Positions 49,790-59,144 of a stretch of 59,239 nt of DNA are shown piece by piece. The translations under genes were made by a program, and so were the position numbers. Source of the DNA: Methanomassiliicoccaceae archaeon (GTDB lineage: Archaea > Thermoplasmatota > Thermoplasmata > Methanomassiliicoccales > Methanomethylophilaceae); the NCBI GenBank assembly GCA_003557905.1, contig PWNH01000089.1, forward strand, positions 1 to 59,239, read 5' to 3'. Within the stretch, counting starts at the first letter, position 1. Every line of letters begins with the position of its first letter. The notes below the pieces were generated by a model that was not told where the DNA came from, searched no databases, and was given only the letters and a program-made list of their open reading frames with translations.

Positions 49790-50188
49790 ATGACAGTCAT
49801 ACCAGAGAACGTAAGAGCATTGTTGAACGACCCCGCCGCCACAAAGGTATTGGCAAGTGTGTCTGCTGAGGGAATGCCCCATGCCATCGTTGTAGGTAGT
49901 TGCATGTCACCCTCCCCTGATCTCATAGTTGCAGGAGAGGTGTTGATGAAAACTACCAGTGCCAACTTCAAGGCCACCGGAAAGGCAGCGATTACTGTTG
50001 TCAAAGGAACGGAGGCTTATCTCGTGACGGCTGAGGATCCCGGGCTCATAACCGATGGCCCGATGGTGGACAAGATGAACGAGCAGTTGGCAAAGCACGG
50101 CCTCACCGCCCGCGGAGTCTGGACATTCACACCCACCGGTGTTTGGAATGAGAGCGCCAGTCCGGAGGCGGGGACCAAACTGGCCTAG
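49790..50188 (+). CDS. pyridoxamine 5'-phosphate oxidase-like FMN-binding protein
   Basis: A 132-residue split beta-barrel protein. The N-terminal VRALLNDPAATKVLASVSAEG segment (core AATKVLASVSAEG) and VAGEVLMKTTSANFKATGKAAITVV are typical of the archaeal and bacterial small PNPOx-like family, which binds FMN. Functions range from oxidoreductase to flavin or haem binding. The chemistry here is unknown. TAG is the stop. Confidence 0.75.
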   Translation: MTVIPENVRALLNDPAATKVLASVSAEGMPHAIVVGSCMSPSPDLIVAGEVLMKTTSANFKATGKAAITVVKGTEAYLVTAEDPGLITDGPMVDKMNEQLAKHGLTARGVWTFTPTGVWNESASPEAGTKLA

Positions 50189-50213
50189 GCTTAAACATCT
50201 TCAATCATTATTT

Positions 50214-51644
50214 TTACTTCAAATGGCGTATGTTGGCCAGAGGTATCGAGATCTCAAAGCGCGCTCCTTTCCCTTCGACACCCACTTCCTTGATCTTCAT
50301 ATTCGTCAGTTCCAATATCTCCTTGCTGACGAACAGACCGTAACCGGTGCCCTTTCCATATCCGCGCTCGAATATCTTCTCCTTCATTGAATCAGGTATG
50401 CCGGTTCCGTTATCCTGATAGGCGATTACCGCCTCTTTCTGTCCGTGGCCGTAGCTGATGTCAACCTTCTTCACTTGGCCGCCGTGTTTGATACTGTTCT
50501 CGAACAGGTTGTAGAAGACGTTCATGAACAGAGGGTCGCCAAGGACCTCTATTGGACAATCCACAGTGACCTCCAATTCCTGGAATTCAGGCCTAACGGC
50601 CATCTTCTTGACCTTCTCCGGGATGTTGTGCCACTCCGGGGCCTTGGCACCGATATCCTGGTACTGCCTGGTGAATTCCATCTGTCTCAGAATGTTCTCA
50701 ATCGAATCATTGACCCTTTTGAGATAATCATACGATTTGGTATCAGGAAGGATGTAACCGTCTAGGTCAATCAGTCCCAGGTATCCCTGTACGGCCGTAA
50801 TCTCATTCTGGATATCATGGCGGGTTATACTGGACAGGATGTTAAGTTTCTCATTGGCGGATACAACGGCCATCTGCTGGACTATGCTGGATGTGATGTC
50901 CTCCAATATACCGACTATCTTCGATACCTGGCCGTCCTTGGAGTGCTTAACGTTCAAGAAAATCCTCGCCCACATCTCCTCTCCGTTCTTACGGTAGAGT
51001 TTGAGCTCCATCTTGCTGTTGTCCAGACCGCCTTTCGTTAAAAGGGCCTCGGTTTCCTGGTATTTCTGCAGGAATTCAGGATGTATATGGGTCTGGAACA
51101 TGTCGCGGGGCAGGTCGTCCTTCGGACTGTATCCCATAAGGGCCCTCCATCTCGCGTCACCACTTTCTTGACCCTCCAGAAGATCCTTTTCCCAGACCCC
51201 CAACCCCGCTCCCCATAGGGCGGTACCCAATAACTCCTTGCTATCCTGGAGGTCCTTTGTCATATCCTCCAGCTCGGAGCGGTTCTGTTCAGTCTTGATG
51301 ACCAGGAATGATATCAGCCATCCGATTATGACGAAGAAAATTAGCCAAAGCAACAAAGATATGGCGTAGTCGACGCCTGGTATGAAGGCGATATAAGCAA
51401 CCATGAAAGGTACAGACCCGATCAACAAAGCCTGGAACGGTCCGTATTTAGGGTAATAATAGGAAACGAGTATCATGGGGAGGTAATACAGGCTCAGGTA
51501 GACCTGCATGTAATCCTCCAAACCATCTCTTGAAAACCAGATCTGGAAAACAACTGCGAAAAAAAGAGCAAATGCCGGGACGGATAGCTTAAGGATCTCT
51601 TTACGGTTTTCGTCAATCAGTTTATCCAGCATACAGGCCCTCAT
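50214..51644 (-). CDS. membrane-bound PAS histidine kinase
   Basis: A 476-residue sensor kinase. Four hydrophobic segments fill residues 20-115 (about 20-37, 48-64, 70-90, 95-116), followed by a short coiled coil, a PAS domain (about 135-250) and a histidine kinase core. The phospho-accepting histidine is H276 in SITRHDIQNEITA, of the RHDIQN type seen in methanogens and their relatives. The ATP-binding domain shows NLFENSIKHG, DNGTGIP and GYGKGTGYGLFVSKEI. No response regulator is adjacent; the nearest is the DUF835 regulator at 17486. A downstream in-frame ATG at 51632 is an alternative start. Confidence 0.9.
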   Translation of the reverse strand: MRACMLDKLIDENRKEILKLSVPAFALFFAVVFQIWFSRDGLEDYMQVYLSLYYLPMILVSYYYPKYGPFQALLIGSVPFMVAYIAFIPGVDYAISLLLWLIFFVIIGWLISFLVIKTEQNRSELEDMTKDLQDSKELLGTALWGAGLGVWEKDLLEGQESGDARWRALMGYSPKDDLPRDMFQTHIHPEFLQKYQETEALLTKGGLDNSKMELKLYRKNGEEMWARIFLNVKHSKDGQVSKIVGILEDITSSIVQQMAVVSANEKLNILSSITRHDIQNEITAVQGYLGLIDLDGYILPDTKSYDYLKRVNDSIENILRQMEFTRQYQDIGAKAPEWHNIPEKVKKMAVRPEFQELEVTVDCPIEVLGDPLFMNVFYNLFENSIKHGGQVKKVDISYGHGQKEAVIAYQDNGTGIPDSMKEKIFERGYGKGTGYGLFVSKEILELTNMKIKEVGVEGKGARFEISIPLANIRHLK

Positions 51645-51717
51645 TAGGGATAGGTGTATGGGTGATTATAATATCTTCTGCATAAATGGGAAAACGATTA
51701 GATATTCCAGTCATATT

Positions 51718-51933
51718 ATGGTACGGATGAAACTTAATGCTCCGACATTGAGAAAAATTGCCGTTACGGGGTTTGCATTGTCTGTAATAGGCGGTTGGAT
51801 GATGTTATCAGATGTATCATTAATACTCGGGGCAGTGTCATTTATGGTCGGTGCGTTCCTTTTCCTTTTTGGCGGTAAGGGACATGTTCTTCTGCTGGAG
51901 AAAGACATCAAATCAATGAGCAACGATGAATGA
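51718..51933 (+). CDS. small two-helix membrane protein
   Basis: A 71-residue protein with hydrophobic segments near residues 12-30 and 34-52 and a charged tail. I do not recognise the family. A TATA-like ATTATAATATC at 51663-51673 lies about 50 bases before this ATG. The in-frame ATG at 51658 would be before the transcript start, so 51718 is preferred, with 51727 as another option. It diverges from the histidine kinase. Confidence 0.5.
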   Translation: MVRMKLNAPTLRKIAVTGFALSVIGGWMMLSDVSLILGAVSFMVGAFLFLFGGKGHVLLLEKDIKSMSNDE

Positions 51934-52085
51934 TTGTCTGTTCCACGATTTTGTTCATGACAGTCCACATAAAAAACCAATCATTTTGTTGATACATCCC
52001 ATTTGATCGGGTATGTCCTTCAACCTCTCGGTTGACAACCATTTTTATAAACAATCAAGATAGGCGAAACAGAGGTGTATTAAAA

Positions 52086-53021
52086 ATGGGCGATCCCATA
52101 GTATTGGAGGGTCTGACCAAGGCGTACGGCGATTTCGTCGCCGTTGACTCCGTGGACATGAAGGTGAAGAAGAACAGCTTCACCGGTTTCCTCGGACCGA
52201 ACGGTGCCGGCAAGAGCACCACCTTGAAGATCCTCACGAATCTGACCAAAGCGACCTCCGGGTCCGCATATCTGAACGGGATAGACGTGACAAAAGACTT
52301 CAAAGGCGCATTGGCCAACGTGGGTGTGGTCGTGGAGACCCCTGAGTTCTATCCCTATCTGACTCCACATGAGACCTTTAACTACATAGGCGAGCTGAAT
52401 GGGATGTCCAAGGAGAGCATCACTGCCCGTGGTGACGAGATACTCGAGTTCCTGAAGATGACCGAGAACGCTGACAAACGCATCGGTGAGTTCTCCAAGG
52501 GCATGAAGCAGAGGGTCGCCCTCGGCCAAGCCCTCCTGGTGGATCCGGAGATCATCATTCTTGATGAGCCGACGTCCGGTCTCGACCCCCGAGGCATGGT
52601 GGAGATGCGTGAGATACTCAAGGGCCTCAGCACCAGCGGACTCACGATCTTCATGTCCTCCCACATAATGCAGGAGGTCTCCTACCTCTGCGACCATGTG
52701 GCCATCATCGAGCGCGGAAAGATCATCGCCGATGGAGATGTCAAGGATCTGTTGGCAACGAACGGCATGAGGCACATCGAGGTGACCACCTTGAAGGACA
52801 TAACCGATGCTCATCTTGATACGATATCGTCATGGTCCGAAGTGGACAGCATCACCCGGCTGACGAACCATCAGATGCAGATCAAGCTCAACGGCGGCGA
52901 CAGCGAGCAGGCTGCCCTTATGAGCAAGATGCATGCCATGGACCTAGGGGTCTACAACGTCAGCAGCCAAGGCGCAGACCTGGAGAAGCTCTACATGGAG
53001 CTCGTCAAGGAGACGAGGTGA
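52086..53021 (+). CDS. ABC transporter ATP-binding protein
   Basis: A 311-residue exporter-type ABC ATPase. Walker A is GPNGAGKST (residues 37-45), the Q-loop is in VVVETPEF, the signature is FSKGMKQRVALGQA, and Walker B is IIILDEPTSGLDPRG with the SSHIM switch histidine. A C-terminal extension of about 80 residues follows. It forms a pair with the permease gene that starts six bases later. I start at ATG 52086; the upstream extension in the same frame is spurious. A TTTTTATAAAC box at about 52042-52052 is the likely promoter. Confidence 0.95.
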   Translation: MGDPIVLEGLTKAYGDFVAVDSVDMKVKKNSFTGFLGPNGAGKSTTLKILTNLTKATSGSAYLNGIDVTKDFKGALANVGVVVETPEFYPYLTPHETFNYIGELNGMSKESITARGDEILEFLKMTENADKRIGEFSKGMKQRVALGQALLVDPEIIILDEPTSGLDPRGMVEMREILKGLSTSGLTIFMSSHIMQEVSYLCDHVAIIERGKIIADGDVKDLLATNGMRHIEVTTLKDITDAHLDTISSWSEVDSITRLTNHQMQIKLNGGDSEQAALMSKMHAMDLGVYNVSSQGADLEKLYMELVKETR

Positions 53022-53026
53022 TCCCG

Positions 53027-53821
53027 ATGACAACAACACTACCTAGCGATCTCAACCAGGCCATGACCGTGGTGAAGTATGAGATACTGAAGTATCTGCG
53101 TGGCAAGAAGCTCCTGGTGTTCCTAGGCCTGATCACACTGATTATGGTTCTTTTCACCGCAATGCCCTACCTTCTGGGTGAAAGAGCAGGATTGCCTACG
53201 GATGCCGGTGAACTGATGATCTGGTACATGGCCTTCATCATGATCTTGATAATCCTTGCTGTGACACTGTTCGCAGCCGACTCGTTGGCGTCAGAGTTCG
53301 AGCACCGCACAGGTCTCCTTCTTTTGCCCCGCCCGATCAAAAGGGAGGTTATGTTCGCAGGCAAATTCATCGCCAGCTATCTCGTATCCGCGATAATGAT
53401 ACTGATATTCTATGTGTCTGTGTTCGTTATATCGTTCGCAGTCACCGGTGAAGTCACGTCTAAAGGGTACACGTCTCTGGGAATGGCGATGCTGTACATA
53501 CTAGCTGCAACAGGGCTAGGTTTCCTCTTCAGCGCATTCATGGCCCGTGGGAACACCGCCGCCATACTGCTTTTCGCCTGCTTGTTGATGATCTTCCCGA
53601 TCATCGATGTCGTGTTCATGTTCGCTGACATCGAGCCAGTTTTCAGCCTGACGTACAATGGCGATTCAGTGTACTATGCGCTTACCGATGCGGAGACCAA
53701 TAGCGATTTCGGATTCACCACCTATGTTCCGAAACTGAGCTCGGCCGCACCGGTTCTTGCTGGATGGGCGATCTTGACGACGGCTATTGCTGCCTTCAAA
53801 TTCAAGAGGCGTGAGTTCTGA
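53027..53821 (+). CDS. ABC-2 type transporter permease
   Basis: A 264-residue membrane protein with about six hydrophobic segments. It begins with a short cytosolic helix and the KYEILKYLRGKKLLVF segment typical of ABC-2 permeases, then a large external or cytosolic loop with SEFEHRTGLLLLPRPIKR. It likely exports a small molecule or lipid with the upstream ATPase. GAGGTGAT lies just before ATG 53027. The substrate is unknown. It converges with the MFS gene over a 29-base gap. Confidence 0.9.
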   Translation: MTTTLPSDLNQAMTVVKYEILKYLRGKKLLVFLGLITLIMVLFTAMPYLLGERAGLPTDAGELMIWYMAFIMILIILAVTLFAADSLASEFEHRTGLLLLPRPIKREVMFAGKFIASYLVSAIMILIFYVSVFVISFAVTGEVTSKGYTSLGMAMLYILAATGLGFLFSAFMARGNTAAILLFACLLMIFPIIDVVFMFADIEPVFSLTYNGDSVYYALTDAETNSDFGFTTYVPKLSSAAPVLAGWAILTTAIAAFKFKRREF

Positions 53822-53850
53822 AACCCCTACGTAAACCATTTAACCGTTTT

Positions 53851-55230
53851 TCATCCACGGCAAACATTCCTCATTGAAATGCTTAAAATCATAGCTAGAA
53901 GAGCGAATATCAGACCCAGGCCGAAACCCCATTCGAAACCAGTCTGCATCATCGATAACGACGGTTCGGTCCCAGCGAACATCTGATAAACCGCCGGCAT
54001 CGTGGCTGCCCCAACCAGGTTCCCGATCTGGCGTATCATCTGATGCATGCCTGAGGCGGTTCCGATATGCGGCATCGGGACATTGCAGAAGACCCTGCGG
54101 TTGTTAGGGGCATTGAACAGTCCATGACTGACACCCATCAGTATCAATCCTATGGATGTGAATATTATCCAATCCAACCTGCCCATTGCAACGAACACCA
54201 ACATAGCAACGACCATAACCGCGGTCGCCACCAGGGTTATCGAGTAGGATCCGCGCCGGTCCGCGAACCCGCCCGATATGGGTCCGAGGACGATGACGAA
54301 AAATGCGGGGAGCAAGAACAACATGCCGGTGGCCGCTGGGCTTAGGCCCTTGGTGTATTCCAGGTAGAAAGGAAGCAGCACCATGGATCCAGAGTAGCAC
54401 ATGTAGATCAATGACATGCAGAACAAAGGAAGCATGATGTCCCTTCTCTTGATTATAGCCCGTTCCATCAAAGGGTTCTCCGCCTTTGATTGACGTCTGT
54501 ATGCGAGGAATGCGGCTGTCAACGCTATGATGGCGGAAATGACGACCACATCGCTCATCCCCTCGACCAGATAGCGGTTGAGAGCGAGTATTCCGAACAG
54601 CAGAAGAAGGAACATCGCTATGGTCTGCTGCATGTCAGCCGGCTTCCCCATCCCCCCGCTCTCAGGGATAAATGCCACCGACATCACCAGTCCGACAATA
54701 CCGATGCTGCCGCTGAGGTAGAAGATCCAATTCCATTGGAGTGCATCGATCAATAATCCCGAGGACAGGGGTCCGAGCATGAATCCCAATGCCCCGAATA
54801 TCGAGAAGTAACCCAACCCCCTCCCCCTGACATCCTCCGGGAGGTTCAATGACACTATGGCAAAGTTCACGGACACCATCATTGCCGCGCCGGTCGCCGA
54901 GATCCCACGCAACACCACGAGTGCCAGAAAATCGTTGAGATGGTAACTGAATCCAGAAGAGAAATTCCCCACTGAGAAAATGCCCATTCCGAGGATGTAA
55001 AGCCTGCGATGCCCTATCACGTCCCCCGCCTTTCCGAAAGGAAGCAGAAGCCCGCACAGTACGACCCCGAACAATATCACCAACCATGCGGACGTGGCGA
55101 CATCGAGATTGAAATGAGCGGTTATGGTCGGAAGGGCGATGTTGACCATGTTTATGTCGAAGGAAATGAGGAAAAGGCTCATCGCCGCTGAACTGACGAT
55201 AAGCATCTGCCTTCGACCGTCATCAACCAT
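53851..55230 (-). CDS. MFS exporter, DHA2-like, copy 1
   Basis: A 459-residue protein with about 13-14 hydrophobic segments, fitting the DHA2 (EmrB/QacA) branch of the major facilitator superfamily. Motif A is GKAGDVIGHRRLYILG, and LVVLRGISATGAAMM and a FNAPNNRRVFC segment follow. The start is ATG 55230; the in-frame 24 residues upstream are unlikely. Family members export drugs and toxic compounds by proton antiport. It is 40 bases downstream of a paralogue on the same strand, which indicates tandem duplication. Confidence 0.9.
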   Translation of the reverse strand: MVDDGRRQMLIVSSAAMSLFLISFDINMVNIALPTITAHFNLDVATSAWLVILFGVVLCGLLLPFGKAGDVIGHRRLYILGMGIFSVGNFSSGFSYHLNDFLALVVLRGISATGAAMMVSVNFAIVSLNLPEDVRGRGLGYFSIFGALGFMLGPLSSGLLIDALQWNWIFYLSGSIGIVGLVMSVAFIPESGGMGKPADMQQTIAMFLLLLFGILALNRYLVEGMSDVVVISAIIALTAAFLAYRRQSKAENPLMERAIIKRRDIMLPLFCMSLIYMCYSGSMVLLPFYLEYTKGLSPAATGMLFLLPAFFVIVLGPISGGFADRRGSYSITLVATAVMVVAMLVFVAMGRLDWIIFTSIGLILMGVSHGLFNAPNNRRVFCNVPMPHIGTASGMHQMIRQIGNLVGAATMPAVYQMFAGTEPSLSMMQTGFEWGFGLGLIFALLAMILSISMRNVCRG

Positions 55231-55270
55231 GCTGCCCTGAATACAGTCAAGACCTAAAAATTGCGGTCCT

Positions 55271-56653
55271 TCAAATCCTGCATTCCTTCCGTATCGAAGC
55301 ACTTACGATCAAGGCCATCAGAGCGAATCCCAGGCCGATGATGAAACTCGCCTGGAAACCATCCACCATCATTCCCATGTCAGGGGATGGTCCGGCCACG
55401 ACATGGTATACTGCCGGCATTGTCGCGGCCCCCAGGACGTTGCCGATATGGCGCATGGTCTGATGCATCCCTGATGCCGCCCCCATCCTGTCCACACTGA
55501 CAGAGCAGAATACCCTGCGGTTGTTAGGGGCATTGAAACCCCCGTAGCTGACCCCCATCAAAACAAGACCGACCAGGGCAATGGCCGTCAGGTCGAAGCG
55601 TTTTATACTGAGGAAGAACAACATGGATACGACCATCACGCCTGCGGCAATCAGTGTCAGTTTGTACGACCCATGTAGATCGGAGGCCCTCCCCGATGCA
55701 GGCCCCAGGAATGTTATGATGATCGCGGGGATGATGAACAACATGCCTATCGCCGCCGTCTCCAGCCCCCTGACGTATTCCAGATAGAACGGTAGCAGCA
55801 CCATTGTCCCTGAGAAGCACATGAAGAGAAGCGACATGGATATCAGAGGCAGCATCACCCGTGGTTCGAAGACCAACTTCGGATCCAACAATGGGTTGCT
55901 GGACGCCTTCTCCCTCCAAACAACGACAATCGCTGCCGATACCGCGATGATGGCTGAGAGACTCACCAACGTGGAAGGGCCATCGATCAGGTACCGGTTG
56001 ATGGTCAAAACCAGGAACAGAACCGTGAGGAAGAATGCAATGGTCTGGATGATATCGGCCGGAATCCCCTCCCCGCCACTCTCCGGTATCACCTTCAATC
56101 CCAACAGAAGTCCTATGGATGCTATGGCTGCCAGAAGGATGAACAACGAATTCCATTGGAAGAAGGTGAGCAAAAGGCCGGATACAATCGGTCCGGTCAT
56201 GAATCCCAAGGAGCCGAAGACAGCGGAATAGCCCAGCCCCCTTCCTCTCAGCCCCATCGGCAGGTTCGTGGTTATTATGGCGAAGTTCACCGATAGCATC
56301 ATCGCTGCCCCGATGGCAGAGAATGAACGCAGTACCACCAAGATGATGAAGTCTTGGAAGATGATGCTTATGCCCGCGGCAAGGTTTGCCAATCCGAAGA
56401 TGGATATGCCGACAATGAACAGGCGTCTATGCCCGATCACATCCCCCGCTCTCCCGAAGGGAAGGAGCAGGCTGCAAAGAATGATACCATGCACAATAAC
56501 CAACCATGTCGATGTGGCGATGTCAAGCCCGAATTCCGAGGTGATGGTAGGGAGTGCGATGTTGAGCATGTTCACATCGAAGGCGATTAGGAAGTTGCCT
56601 AAGGCGGCGGCGCCGATCAGAAGCGCCATATCCCTCCCCCTCTCTGAGACCAT
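55271..56653 (-). CDS. MFS exporter, DHA2-like, copy 2
   Basis: A 460-residue paralogue of the neighbouring transporter. It shares SFDVNMLNIALPTIT-type N-terminal sequence (here AFDVNMLNIALPTIT), GRAGDVIGHRRLFIVG, VVLRSFSAIGAAMM and FNAPNNRRVFC, with small differences through the whole length. I estimate roughly half of the residues are identical, by eye. ATG 56653 is the likely start. The upstream gene on the same strand is a methyltransferase, starting 48 bases before it. Confidence 0.9.
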   Translation of the reverse strand: MVSERGRDMALLIGAAALGNFLIAFDVNMLNIALPTITSEFGLDIATSTWLVIVHGIILCSLLLPFGRAGDVIGHRRLFIVGISIFGLANLAAGISIIFQDFIILVVLRSFSAIGAAMMLSVNFAIITTNLPMGLRGRGLGYSAVFGSLGFMTGPIVSGLLLTFFQWNSLFILLAAIASIGLLLGLKVIPESGGEGIPADIIQTIAFFLTVLFLVLTINRYLIDGPSTLVSLSAIIAVSAAIVVVWREKASSNPLLDPKLVFEPRVMLPLISMSLLFMCFSGTMVLLPFYLEYVRGLETAAIGMLFIIPAIIITFLGPASGRASDLHGSYKLTLIAAGVMVVSMLFFLSIKRFDLTAIALVGLVLMGVSYGGFNAPNNRRVFCSVSVDRMGAASGMHQTMRHIGNVLGAATMPAVYHVVAGPSPDMGMMVDGFQASFIIGLGFALMALIVSASIRKECRI

Positions 56654-56700
56654 GCTTTGGTATTGTAGTGTATCGGTAAAAACTGTTCTTTTATCCCCGG

Positions 56701-57396
56701 TCACAATTTTCTGAGAATGACCGTCATCCAATTACGTTCCTCAATCAGATATGTTCGGGGGATGGACCCATGTGGGGCCATCGCGATCAAATCCTCCGGG
56801 CTATGGAGCGTGAATCCATGAAGACGGGCGTTCTCCTCGTTGCGTTCCTTGAAATCCGGATGCGGATAGGCCTCTGAACAGATCAAAACAGACCCCCCCT
56901 GTCGGGTCACCCTTGCCATCTCCCCTATACCTGACCCGATATCATCCCAGAAGAAGAAACTCTCGAAACTCATGACAAGGTCGAAAGACATATCGTCGAA
57001 TGGTAGGTCCGTTGCCGATCCCTCTACAAGTTCCAAGCCTTTTTCGACAAGGTCCTTATGCTCACGTCTGCAGAAAGCCAATGCGTCCTGGGAAATGTCC
57101 AGTCCGGTCAAGGAGGCTCCGGGCCAGAGTTGATGGGCGACCCTGAGTCCGCCACCCCCTCCACAGCCCACATCAAGGATGCTCAAAGGCAGTTCATCGC
57201 ACAATTTGGAGAGGCCCCACTCCGTCAGGTCTCTATGATGTTCGTTCATCGACCTCATCACATTGTCCCCGTCCTCCCCGACGGGCCTTGAGTACTGTGA
57301 CCTCTGCTCGTTCATATATACGCAATGGAGGCGGGATACGATATCTCTATCGGAGAAACCAATTGTGTCAAACTGATAGGAACGATATCGGTTCAT
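56701..57396 (-). CDS. SAM-dependent methyltransferase, class I
   Basis: A 231-residue protein with the Rossmann-like methyltransferase motif I, ILDVGCGGGGGLRVA, then GLDISQDALAF, GSATDLPFDDMSFDLVMSFES and VTRQGGSVLICSE. The acceptor is unknown. The start is uncertain: ATG 57396 could be leaderless from the TATA-like TTATAATTTTTAT near 57414-57427, while ATG codons at 57315 and 57249 are alternatives within the sequence. It lies upstream of the two MFS genes on the same strand and may modify an exported compound; that is inference. Confidence 0.82.
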   Translation of the reverse strand: MNRYRSYQFDTIGFSDRDIVSRLHCVYMNEQRSQYSRPVGEDGDNVMRSMNEHHRDLTEWGLSKLCDELPLSILDVGCGGGGGLRVAHQLWPGASLTGLDISQDALAFCRREHKDLVEKGLELVEGSATDLPFDDMSFDLVMSFESFFFWDDIGSGIGEMARVTRQGGSVLICSEAYPHPDFKERNEENARLHGFTLHSPEDLIAMAPHGSIPRTYLIEERNWMTVILRKL

Positions 57397-57428
57397 ACTA
57401 ATATATTAATAATAATAAAAATTATAAC
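57397..57428. promoter_or_regulatory. divergent promoter, methyltransferase and Lrp-like regulator
   Basis: A 32-base gap made of TAATATATTAATAATAATAAAAATTATAAC serves both genes. On the plus strand TAATATATTAAT is about 25 bases before the ATG at 57429, giving a leaderless transcript for the regulator. The regulator may bind here and control the methyltransferase and the MFS genes, which is inference. Confidence 0.5.
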
Positions 57429-58355
57429 ATGCGGATGGACGACATAGACATGAGATTGGCCATAGAGTTGACGATGGACCCTAGGGCCACGTTCAGAGAC
57501 CTTGCCAAGAAACTAGGCCTCTCGGTCAACGCCGTCCATAAGCGTTTCAGGTCCCTTCAGGACCAAGGAATAATAAACCGTCTCACTGTGCATCCTTCAC
57601 CGGCGGCGATGGGCTCATCGATATGCATGCTCTTGGCAAGGTTCGACCCTCTAGACGAGGAATGCGTTTATGAGCGCCTGACATCGGACGAGAGGGTACT
57701 GACCATCTACGCCAGTTCGGGGGATTATCTTTTTGTGATGATGATCCCCCTGCCTGGAGAGGATTTCGAGGATGTCGTGGAGAGCATACAGGATGACTGC
57801 AGATTGTACGACGTGTTCTTCGATGAAATCAAACTCCCCGCCCCCGAGGAACCATTGGATGAGAAGGACCACTGCATCATAACCGCCTTACAGGGAGACT
57901 CAAGACGCCCTCTTCAAGAGGTCTCCGACATCACCGGAATAAGTCTCAAGACCGTGAAGAAGCGTGTCAGGAGGATGATGGATGAGAGCCTCATATGGAT
58001 GAGGCTGATATGGTCTCCGTTGATGACCGGGGATTTCTTCTGCGTTGTGACCGCGAATCTTAAGGAACTGGACAACGCTACTGAGACCCTTCACCGTGTG
58101 CATAAGGATTTCATGCCCTCGGTGATCGGTATCGGTTCCTTCTCCAAGCGGCCGGAATTCGTTTTTATAAACATCTGGGCCAAGAACATGGTCGAGATCC
58201 ATGACATTCGACGGCGCCTTCAGTCCACAGGTCATTTCGTGGAAATGCGATATCAGATTCTCACCGACATGAGGGAGTGCGACTGCTGGCTTGACAAGGT
58301 CTCCCGTGAGAAGTGTTCCCGTTCATCCTATGATGCTCTGGATGGCACGGAGTAG
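57429..58355 (+). CDS. Lrp/AsnC-like regulator with two helix-turn-helix segments
   Basis: A 308-residue protein. Residues about 5-50 form a winged helix with FRDLAKKLGLSVNAVHKRFRSL, followed by an RAM-like sensor region. A second helix-turn-helix (PLQEVSDITGISLKTVKKRVRRM, core DITGISLKTVKKRVRRM) lies at about 160-182, followed by a second sensor-like part. Ordinary Lrp proteins are about 150 residues with one such unit, so this one is a fused tandem. The C-terminus (CDCWLDKVSREKC) has cysteines that might bind metal. TAG is the stop. It diverges from the methyltransferase. Confidence 0.82.
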   Translation: MRMDDIDMRLAIELTMDPRATFRDLAKKLGLSVNAVHKRFRSLQDQGIINRLTVHPSPAAMGSSICMLLARFDPLDEECVYERLTSDERVLTIYASSGDYLFVMMIPLPGEDFEDVVESIQDDCRLYDVFFDEIKLPAPEEPLDEKDHCIITALQGDSRRPLQEVSDITGISLKTVKKRVRRMMDESLIWMRLIWSPLMTGDFFCVVTANLKELDNATETLHRVHKDFMPSVIGIGSFSKRPEFVFINIWAKNMVEIHDIRRRLQSTGHFVEMRYQILTDMRECDCWLDKVSREKCSRSSYDALDGTE

Positions 58356-58823
58356 TTCATCGCCCCTGTCCGTTCCCAACAATATCTCGTTACCGTAGAT
58401 GGTCTTCAACATGACACCCTGATGGCCGCTCATGGTGTATGCCTTGTTACGATAGGACAGCAGACGGAACCGGATCCCCCAGCCACCGTATTCCGCCAGA
58501 CCACGGTAATCAACCATGTCCGCAGATGTTATCTCACCTGCGAATATCCTCCTTTTGATGAAAGGTCTGTAGTCAACCTCCACGCCAAAGTCATAGACCG
58601 TCAGGGTCATCCTGCTGTAAAGCAGCAGGGCGGGAACACCTAGGCCGATGAAAGCCGACATCAACAGCATCCCCCAGTCGGGGAGAGGATTGTTGCTCAC
58701 CGGGATGCCGAACCCCATTTCGATGATAGGGACCGACACCGCAAACAGAACCAGTACCGCGCAAACAAGATAGATGAACCGAGGTTTGTCATTCTGGATC
58801 TCGTGGTAGATGACCTTGCTCAT
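58323..58823 (-). CDS. membrane protein with PH-like domain
   Basis: A 166-residue protein with two hydrophobic segments (about 16-36 and 50-68) and a soluble C-terminal half (about 70-160; MTLTVYDFGVEVDYRPFIKRRIF and the ILLGTDRGDELLRAI segment) that resembles the bacterial PH-type domain often fused to membrane helices. I cannot name a function. The 3' end overlaps the regulator gene at 58323-58355, tail to tail, by 33 bases. Confidence 0.65.
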   Translation of the reverse strand: MSKVIYHEIQNDKPRFIYLVCAVLVLFAVSVPIIEMGFGIPVSNNPLPDWGMLLMSAFIGLGVPALLLYSRMTLTVYDFGVEVDYRPFIKRRIFAGEITSADMVDYRGLAEYGGWGIRFRLLSYRNKAYTMSGHQGVMLKTIYGNEILLGTDRGDELLRAIQSIIG

Positions 58824-58982
58824 AGACCCGTTTCGTCAAGCACATATTAAACCCCCTGTCCCCGCGGTGTGGTAAAATCTGGAACCGGTTCAAGAATAGG
58901 CTTCACAATGGAAACAAGGCATTGAAAAATTCAGATAGATAAAGCGTTGAAGTGGTTTGGTCACTGCGGAAGCAGTACAGTC

Positions 58983-59144
58983 CTAGAACCTGTCACGTCG
59001 CGGGGGTGCGTGCTTTCTGAAGCAGTCCCTGCAATAGACGGGTTTTCCCTGGGTGGGCTTGAAAGGCACTTCGCACTCCTGTTTGCAGTCGCTGCAAGTG
59101 GCCTTGTGGAACTCCCTAGGGGGTCTATCCCTGTCAAAAGACAT
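58983..59144 (-). CDS. CxxC-x17-CxxC zinc-ribbon protein
   Basis: A 53-residue basic protein with C17/C20 (CSDC) and C38/C41 (CRDC) separated by 17 residues, plus a further C24, the pattern of the CxxC-x17-CxxC small zinc-finger family found in archaea. It ends APPRRDRF. A GGAGATGAG lies just before the ATG at 59144 and a TTATAAG box near 59163-59169 is a possible promoter. TAG is the stop. The function of the family is unknown. Confidence 0.75.
   Translation of the reverse strand: MSFDRDRPPREFHKATCSDCKQECEVPFKPTQGKPVYCRDCFRKHAPPRRDRF

Noticed and set aside
53851-56653. Composite transposon carrying two MFS genes
   Set aside because: No terminal inverted repeats, target duplications or transposase are seen; simple tandem duplication is enough.
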